NCBI GenBank assembly: GCA_015501075.1
Contig: JADNYJ010000747.1
Coordinates: forward strand, 1-14,272
Direction: 5' to 3'
DNA: 14,272 nt
From: Gymnopilus junonius
Lineage: Eukaryota > Basidiomycota > Agaricomycetes > Agaricales > Galerinaceae
Under the pieces are notes generated by a model. That model did not search any database, had not been told where the DNA came from, and was given only the letters and a program-made list of their open reading frames with translations. The position numbers were made by a program, and so were the translations under genes. Below, piece by piece: positions 9,415 through 14,272 of the stretch (its first letter is position 1; every line of letters starts with the position of its first letter).

Positions 9415-9464
9415 GGCTATGGCGGTGCTATAATTGCACCGCCATAGCCTTATACTTTTTTTTT
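9415..9464. repeat. perfect 14-bp hairpin (7-nt loop) followed by T9
   Basis: GGCTATGGCGGTGC (9415-9428) is exactly complementary to GCACCGCCATAGCC (9436-9449), with TATAATT as the loop. Nine Ts follow at 9456-9464, and an A-rich AAAAATATATAC precedes, so the pairing extends imperfectly outward to about 25 bp per arm. No open frame of interest uses it. It could be a small fold-back element, the precursor of a small RNA, or a transcription stop for RNA polymerase III. Confidence 0.75.
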
Positions 9465-9721
9465 CAATGGTGTGGGATACATCCTTGTGGTCGCCACAAC
9501 TTGAGGCGCTGTGGCATTATCGGTCATCAATCACTCACGACTATGATTATTTTACGCAGACGTAGATTGGACATTAGGTCCATGATATTTCTTAGGTTAT
9601 GGTTTATACAAGCCAGCTCGGGCCTCAAGGTCCAGAACTTAAAAGTACCACATCTCATATCAACCGACATCGTCATTGTGGCACTGCTTTATCAGGTTGA
9701 TTCGAAGTCTGCCTAAATAGA

Positions 9722-9969
9722 ATGCGAAGAAAATCTGTTACTACACGTGTATGGGAATAAGAACCCTACTGTCACGAGGCTTTTATTTCAGAGAACAGGA
9801 AGGGGCCGGGACCTTCGTGTAGAAACGAAGATGGCGCGAAAGTTCTGTGGATGTACGACAAATACTTTAGTAAGTCTTATCCCCGGTAACGAAATTATAC
9901 CCAATTCAGTAATCTTTGACAGGTTGCCACGGACCGATGACAGTAATGTGCAAGGGGGCAGGCATATGA
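9722..9969 (+). CDS. possible tiny spliced ORF (49 aa), unrecognised
   Basis: ATG at 9722; exon 1 9722-9746; 45-nt intron ending TTATTTCAG (9747-9791); exon 2 9792-9869; 53-nt intron beginning GTAAGT and ending TTGACAG (9870-9922); exon 3 9923-9969, ending TGA. The pieces join in phase and the middle exon reads like protein (GAKVLWMYDKYF). The second intron has very good signals. The whole could instead be the tail of a decayed larger gene or an untranslated spliced transcript. Confidence 0.22.
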
Positions 9970-10214
9970 CACGATGTCCGGCCTACATCCTCGTTCTAAA
10001 TATTTAGTGATCAGCCAATGAAAGACCATAAAAAAAATTGAACCAAGTCCACTCGGTTCATTTTTCATATGACTGCAGCTTGCGTACTATGAAATAAAGT
10101 TTACAGAAAATTCATCAGCCCATGCGTTGCTAGATCTTGAAATTCATGAGAAAATGGGAAGCTCTCAGCCGACTGTGGTCCTAAAGGCCGTGCTCACACT
10201 GTCGTCCTGAAGGG

Positions 10215-10430
10215 TATATAATAGGTTGTCGAACTCTTCAAATTTTCAGTATCCTCTCTACTTTCTTCCGACTATCCAGATAGTCTCCCCTCTGGTCCTC
10301 TCTCCTACTAAGCAACTCACCTCCATTGCTTCCTATGATGTTGACAACGCTCCATACCAATCTCATCACAGCAGGTTTGTTCTGCTTCACTCTCGAAATT
10401 TTATTCTCATACTTGCTGTTAGGTCCGTAA
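10215..10430 (+). promoter_or_regulatory. TATA box and CT-rich leader before a 31-aa hydrophobic mini-ORF
   Basis: TATATAATA at 10215-10223 is followed by a strongly pyrimidine-rich stretch (about 10247-10334) and then an ATG at 10335, the usual layout of a strong filamentous-fungal promoter. The open frame from 10335 stops after 31 codons (TAA 10428-10430) and encodes a hydrophobic peptide (MMLTTLHTNLITAGLFCFTL...). I found no splice choice that continues it into a convincing protein, so the transcript may be non-coding or the gene broken. Confidence 0.35.
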
Positions 10431-10904
10431 GTGATGCCTTTGTCATTTTCAGCTCTGCTTTCTGTGTGTATTTCTTTTCAAACGACTCATTTGCTACCGA
10501 TAATGAGTTCTTAATACCTACAGTTAATTTCGTTGTCATGATGTTTGTCCCACCACCAAGTCTTCGACGCTGTTTTTCAGTCTTTCTTCTTGATCACAGC
10601 TTTTAGACGTGTTACGGTATTTGTCCTTTTCCTTTCATACAGAGGTGGTTATAAACTATCTAACAGGTGTATTATATCGACAATTTTTGGTTAGATCTCC
10701 TCCATCGTCCTTCACCGTGCTACAATCAAGCAGATTATGGTGCTCCATAAAGGCTTGCAGCACACGAACCTTCCCTTCTTCCCAATGTTCGCCCAACCTC
10801 ATCTCTAATAATTTACATGCATCATCACATTCAATACTGCGTAACCAGCTTATACTGGTTGCTGTTAGTTTATGCGGTGATTTGTCAGGTAGATACCTGT
10901 TTGA

Positions 10905-11246
10905 GATGGAGCTGGGCTGGCTGTTGACAATTGGCAACATGGTGAGGGTCGTGTGCGCGTGCATCTCTTAACTGGTAGCCAGATTCTGTGGCGCACATTA
11001 AGGTACGCTTCAATTTTCCATCTCTTTCTTTCTATCATCGTTGCGAGCCACAAACTCTCGATTCCATCTTCCGGAGAGTGAATACCGCCCAGGACTAAGC
11101 TGGTGATTGTGGATGGGACTTGGTGCAGTGATATGACACTAGAAGAATGGGCAGAAGCCGGTTTGCCCGGGCTTGTGGCTTCTTCAAAGGTTGGAATCGA
11201 GGTCCTTAAGTGTGCTTGGGATGTAAATAATGGCCCTTTTTTCTGA
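10905..11246 (+). CDS. possible pair of exons, unrecognised, no start seen
   Basis: An open stretch at 10905-11002 ends at a good donor (GTACGC). After a 90-nt intron (11003-11092, ending CGCCCAG) the frame continues in phase from 11093 to a TGA at 11244-11246. The second exon reads convincingly as protein (TKLVIVDGTWCSDMTLEEWA, then EAGLPGLVASSKVGIEVL). A stop lies directly before 10905, so an upstream exon would be needed, and none is certain. It may be a remnant; the TATA/CT-rich region at 10215 is upstream on the same strand. VDGTW alone is not enough to call a DTW-domain protein. Confidence 0.25.
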
Positions 11247-11801
11247 CGTTGATACAGATGGATCTTGCATGTCAGTTGGTGTACATGCTATGGTGCATTT
11301 TCTTTTCCTTACCTTTCTTTCACTTGGGTGTCTTCATCACTGCTGAGAGGCCTAGTACAACCTCGATTCCTTGCCTCTTATGGTTGACTCCGCCCGGCCT
11401 TGAGCCCATGAATTCAGATGGGATATGAAGCTCGAAGCTGTGCATTCGGCACCGTAATAAGGGGTGTTGGAATCGTGGTACTTACGCCCCTCGTTATTGC
11501 AGCTTCCACTTTTGTGCTATTGATGGGATATTGAATTCGGGTGCGCATCTTGGATGGTTGATGAGCTCTTTCTTTTGCTCAGTTGTATCAAGATAGATCT
11601 CATTCATTGGGAGGTGGATGCATTATGGTGCATTTCGTTATTCATTATTCATTATTCTATCGCTGGGGTGTTGAGTTGGGTATCGCTGGTGTTTGGTATC
11701 TTTTCTCTCTATTTGCTTCAACTTTCCTTGCTTTCGACATTCATTACCTCATCTTCTGCCGCTCTCCAACCCCAAGCCCAGAGGTCTCTCAATGTGTCGA
11801 A

Positions 11802-11870
11802 ATTCTCGCCATACCTATGTATGGCCCATTCACTATGCTTGTAATATTTATGAATGTGGCGAGGTGAGAT
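11802..11870. repeat. hairpin-bearing repeat, copy 1
   Basis: Starts ATTCTCGCCATA and shares GCCCATT...TATGCTTGTA with copy 2 at 12147. It contains an exact 7-bp stem with a 4-nt loop, GCCATAC-CTAT-GTATGGC (11808-11825), and outer arms CTCGCCA (11805-11811) and TGGCGAG (11857-11863). Confidence 0.5.
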
Positions 11871-12146
11871 AGAGGGAAAGTTGGAAGTCTTTGGGCATGG
11901 GTCAAGGTTGAATGACAATGCGTTTCAATTTATTCTTTTCAAGTTCTCTGCTGGATTGGGCCTGGGCTACTTTCTCGTTGATTTTGGCTTCTTGCATTTG
12001 ATGTTGTTTTGTTTTGCAATTTCGCTGAATAATATGTTGGATGATGGACATTGAATGACATTCTTTTTTCAATTCCAAGCTTCATCATTAATGCCAGGCC
12101 CTATATCTTCTCTCCAATGATTTCGCGCCCAGGGATTCTACTTCCC

Positions 12147-12208
12147 ATTCTCGCCATATAGCCCATTTGGGTATGCTTGTAGTGTCGCAAAGTGAGGCGA
12201 GATGTATG
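12147..12208. repeat. hairpin-bearing repeat, copy 2
   Basis: Diverged copy of 11802-11870, 345 bp downstream in the same direction. The outer arms are kept in slightly shifted form, TCTCGCC (12149-12155) with GGCGAGA (12196-12202). The inner hairpin is replaced by CCCA-TT-TGGG (12162-12171). Confidence 0.5.
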
Positions 12209-12552
12209 GTTGACAGAAGCCCCTGGGCTTACTCTTTCATATTGGAGTAGGTCTGAGATTAACTGCCTGGCATTATTCTTTCTGGGTCGGTTGGATGTCA
12301 GATGGTTGGGAGCTAATTTACTCGCATTATCACTGCAATCATTTCTGGTACCCAGAGTTAAACTCAATGCCCAGTCTGCAATGCAGAAACCCTTTTCGCT
12401 GCACTATTCCATTTCCTCCCTCTCTGAACCTCATTTGGACCCGTGTTCTGATAAGGCATCCTTTGAATTCATAGTATGCACAACATAATAAGTGGAGCGA
12501 TCATCGTTGGATTTTCCCATCGACTAGGCGTCTGGGTGATTCAAACACAGGG

Positions 12553-12816
12553 ATGTCTCCGTTTACTCTGGCCCAAGTTTACTGTACGAACTCAGAAGCC
12601 CAGGTCATGTATGGAGGATTAATGTCTATCACTAATGCACAAGTGCAAAGTGATTTGGCATGCCAATCAACCAAAAAAGACATGGACTGCGCTCCAACCT
12701 TAAGCTCGGTACGGTGTTTGGGCCAAGTTAGCATATGGATGTTCATATTTTACCTTGTTTTTAGTTAGGCAATGTGTAATAGATGGAATGACTCTTGTCA
12801 TCTTACTTCTATCTAG
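12553..12816 (+). CDS. possible small two-exon ORF (67 aa), unrecognised
   Basis: ATG at 12553 opens a 52-codon exon to 12708 (MSPFTLAQVYCTNSEAQ...), followed by a 60-nt intron with donor GTACGG and acceptor TTTTTAGTTAG (12709-12768) and an in-phase second exon to a TAG at 12814-12816 (AMCNRWNDSCHLTSI). Six cysteines are spread over the product, but there is no clear signal peptide, so I do not call it a secreted effector. Without splicing the frame runs to 12768 instead. It may be chance. Confidence 0.2.
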
Positions 12817-13103
12817 TAATTACAAAAGTAAGCGGCCTCACAATGACCAAGTTAAAATAGTTGTCTTACCTTCGAGAGAGACAGAGGGTTTAAATATAGC
12901 TGCGCTGTCATTCAGAATGCGAGAATCTGTAAGGACTCAGCAAGCCATATGTATGATAGGACCTGATCTTAATTATTAATGTTCAGCACCCTTCGTCCTG
13001 CTATATTATTGAAAGAACACACCTCACGCTTCTTATCTCCCCTTGGGCAGAGCACCGCCCCAAACGAAAGCCTCAGAAGTAGACAGCGGTAGTGGATGAT
13101 GCA
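12817..13103. other. intergenic, nothing recognised
   Basis: AT-rich DNA with one unremarkable plus-strand open frame crossing it (to 12979). I see no repeat, RNA or regulatory feature that I can support. Confidence 0.4.
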
Positions 13104-13545
13104 CTAAAGACTGCACAGTGATGTCAGAAGTGAGGCGTAAGAGGTAAGAAAATGAAAATACTGTGGGCGACCTTTATAGTGCGATGATAGTAGCAATCTC
13201 AGCTCTGTATATCCGTCACAATTTTCAGCGTGTAGGCACTGCGAGATCCACCATTGAGTGATTGCACTCTTGCAGACTAGCACATGTTCCCAGCCGTATA
13301 CCTCTGTTCCATTCTCCTGAGCAACACCGTACTGAACTCTCGTTTGAGCGGCACTGAAAAAAGTGAGAGTATCAAGCTTTTTGTTGGCGCAGCTAAGTTT
13401 ACTTCTCAAAAGCGAAGGCGGCAACTTCTATGGGAGATACTCGATTACCTGGAATATAAATGACCTAGTTGATCAATGGTCTCAGACTCAGGGTCAAATG
13501 ACGAGTGGGAAGGAGAGAGTGAGTGTGAGTGGACAAGAACAAACC
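13104..13545 (-). CDS. possible exons of an unrecognised gene or gene remnant
   Basis: On the minus strand, exon 13403-13448 (NRVSPIEVAAFAFE) begins after an acceptor (TATTCCAG) and ends at GTAAAC. A 49-nt intron (13354-13402, ending CTTTTTTCAG) leads in phase to 13353 and onward (NAAQTRVQYGVAQENGTEVY, GWEHVLVCKSAITQWWISQC), open to a stop at 13104. Upstream, a donor GTTTGT after 13545 would link in phase across a 96-nt intron to a short stretch (LDLIESCYWLFLQ), but a stop and no ATG precede it. Phase agreement across the introns and the protein-like composition argue for former coding sequence. I know no matching family. Confidence 0.33.
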
Positions 13546-14111
13546 TTGTAGAAATAGCCAATAACAGGATTCAATCAAATCTAGCGCTCAGCGCTCAGTG
13601 GTGGAATTTTGGTTCATAAGTGGTCTGGTCTGATATGAAGATCTGAAGGCAATGAAGAGTCAAGAGCCAGGGCTCCTCAGTAGATCGCGATGAGCTTTCG
13701 ATAACCAGTTTGAGCCTCAGTTTGAGCTCCGATACAATTGGGACGGACATAATGAGAGTCCAATTTCAATACGCACAATTGAAATTTTTGCTCGAAGTCT
13801 CTCTCCTAGCCTTCTCGCGCGACTCTGTCGAATAGAATCATTTCGCTCGAGTAACATACTCGGCATATTTACAGTGATTGGACGCAGCGCATGACAGGAT
13901 AGAGTTCATACTCGTAGATTCGCTGGAGCCTGGCCTATTTAATGCAATCAGAGTGAATGGGTTTTACATCGTTGGCAGCTGTCGTCATTCATGCCAGGAT
14001 AATGAATTATCCATACTTCCAGGTCCAATTACACGGGACAGGAACACCTAAATGCACACATAAAACGCCATCAGCCAACATTGACAATAGGAAAGAAAAA
14101 AGAATGTCCAA
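13546..14111. other. intergenic with short tandem and inverted repeats
   Basis: GCGCTCA is repeated in tandem at 13583-13596 and CAGTTTGAGC is repeated twice with a CT spacer near 13706-13727. AATTTCAAT (13762-13770) pairs exactly with ATTGAAATT (13778-13786) around ACGCACA. No coding sequence is convincing. Confidence 0.45.
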
Positions 14112-14272
14112 TCAATAGACCATGTTCCCATCCTCCATATCCCGCACATCACTCCAATTCGTACATAAACACAAAATCAACGCCCTCCCCCGACTCTTCG
14201 GCACCAGCATCCGAGTCTCAGGCATCGTGCCCCCAATCCCAGCTTGTCACGGATGACGTGGTGTAATAGATG
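14112..14272 (-). pseudogene. fragment related to copy A ('copy B'), inverted, frame-broken, cut by the right edge
   Basis: Read on the minus strand from the window edge this begins HLLHHVIRDKLGLG, then, one base out of frame after a C5 run (14230-14234 on the plus strand), continues TMPETRMLVPKSRGRALI, LCLCTNWSDVRDMEDGN and stops at 14112-14114. Copy A at about 7936-8090 reads HLLHHVIRDDLGIDCI, VPEIRMILPKSNGRELI, LCLCTSWSDVWNTEDRN. The match covers about 50 residues and ends abruptly near 14120; the copy A parts beyond it (PPEEVVAKITAHLG...) are absent. One missing base in the C5 run explains the frame change. The upstream part lies outside the window, so it is a partial gene and probably a pseudogene. 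Its function is as unknown as that of copy A. Confidence 0.7.

Larger units (their letters stand above)
11247..12552. other. gene-poor, T-rich region with diverged internal duplications
   Basis: The stretch TATGGTGCATTT occurs near 11290 and again near 11622, each preceded by a similar GAT(G/A)GATCT context. A second pair, at 11802 and 12147, is listed separately. The spacings of both pairs are close (about 332 and 345 bp), suggesting an old tandem duplication. Near 11454-11498 AATAAGGGG can pair with CCCC-TCG-TTATT around a 22-nt loop. The open frames (for example 11554-11844 and 12192-12488) are hydrophobic by virtue of T-richness and have no family features. No gene is supported. Confidence 0.35.

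Noticed and set aside
10656..10964. 102-codon minus-strand frame with a charged, helix-like composition (…ECDDACKLLEMRLGEHWEEG…)
   Set aside because: Attractive composition, but no family recognised and no supporting splice sites. It overlaps the plus-strand TATA/CT-rich transcript candidate. It was left out of the features but deserves a protein search.
10947..10971. Mating pheromone precursor with a C-terminal CaaX box
   Set aside because: The frame ends CACIS; cysteine is not at the fourth position from the end, and no other pheromone feature is present.
11125..11150. VDGTW as a DTW-domain (tRNA aminocarboxypropyl transferase) motif
   Set aside because: Only five residues match and none of the cysteine pairs of that family are seen nearby.
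12553..12768. Small secreted cysteine-rich effector
   Set aside because: Cysteines are present but there is no hydrophobic signal sequence at the N-terminus.

Overview
The window looks like a filamentous basidiomycete (probably Agaricomycetes) chromosome. It has three recognisable protein genes split by many short GT-AG introns (mostly 49-80 nt), with exons as small as 10 nt, protein sequences that fit the basidiomycete branch of their families, and CT-rich tracts upstream of possible starts. I saw no prokaryotic, tRNA, rRNA or CRISPR features.

Layout. (1) 1-562, minus: 5' part of ribosomal protein eL20 (L18a/L20), running off the left edge. (2) 563-2111: intergenic, with a 91-codon open frame, a cluster of the palindrome GTTANTAAC, and a 10-bp perfect inverted repeat enclosing about 550 bp. 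(3) 2112-4595, minus: a 15-exon PHO84-type phosphate:H+ symporter, about 560 aa, with two single-base frame breaks. (4) 4596-5738: intergenic. (5) 5739-7299, minus: an intact 8-exon COP9 signalosome subunit 5 (CSN5), 365 aa, with all JAMM residues. (6) 7514-8282, plus: an unrecognised gene ('copy A') with one frame break at a T5 run. (7) 8283-14111: a gene-poor stretch with AT- and CT-rich DNA, a strong 14-bp hairpin, diverged hairpin-bearing repeats and several weak exon candidates. (8) 14112-14272, minus: a fragment ('copy B') clearly related to the last third of copy A, in inverted orientation, also frame-broken and cut by the right edge.

How they work together: the recognised genes (translation, phosphate uptake, cullin deneddylation) are unrelated housekeeping functions, and nothing suggests a cluster with one job. 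The most interesting items are the inverted copy A/copy B pair, the frame breaks confined to the transporter and this pair while CSN5 and eL20 are intact, the micro-exon structure of the transporter, and three kinds of unexplained repeat or hairpin. No clearly novel system could be demonstrated from the sequence alone.
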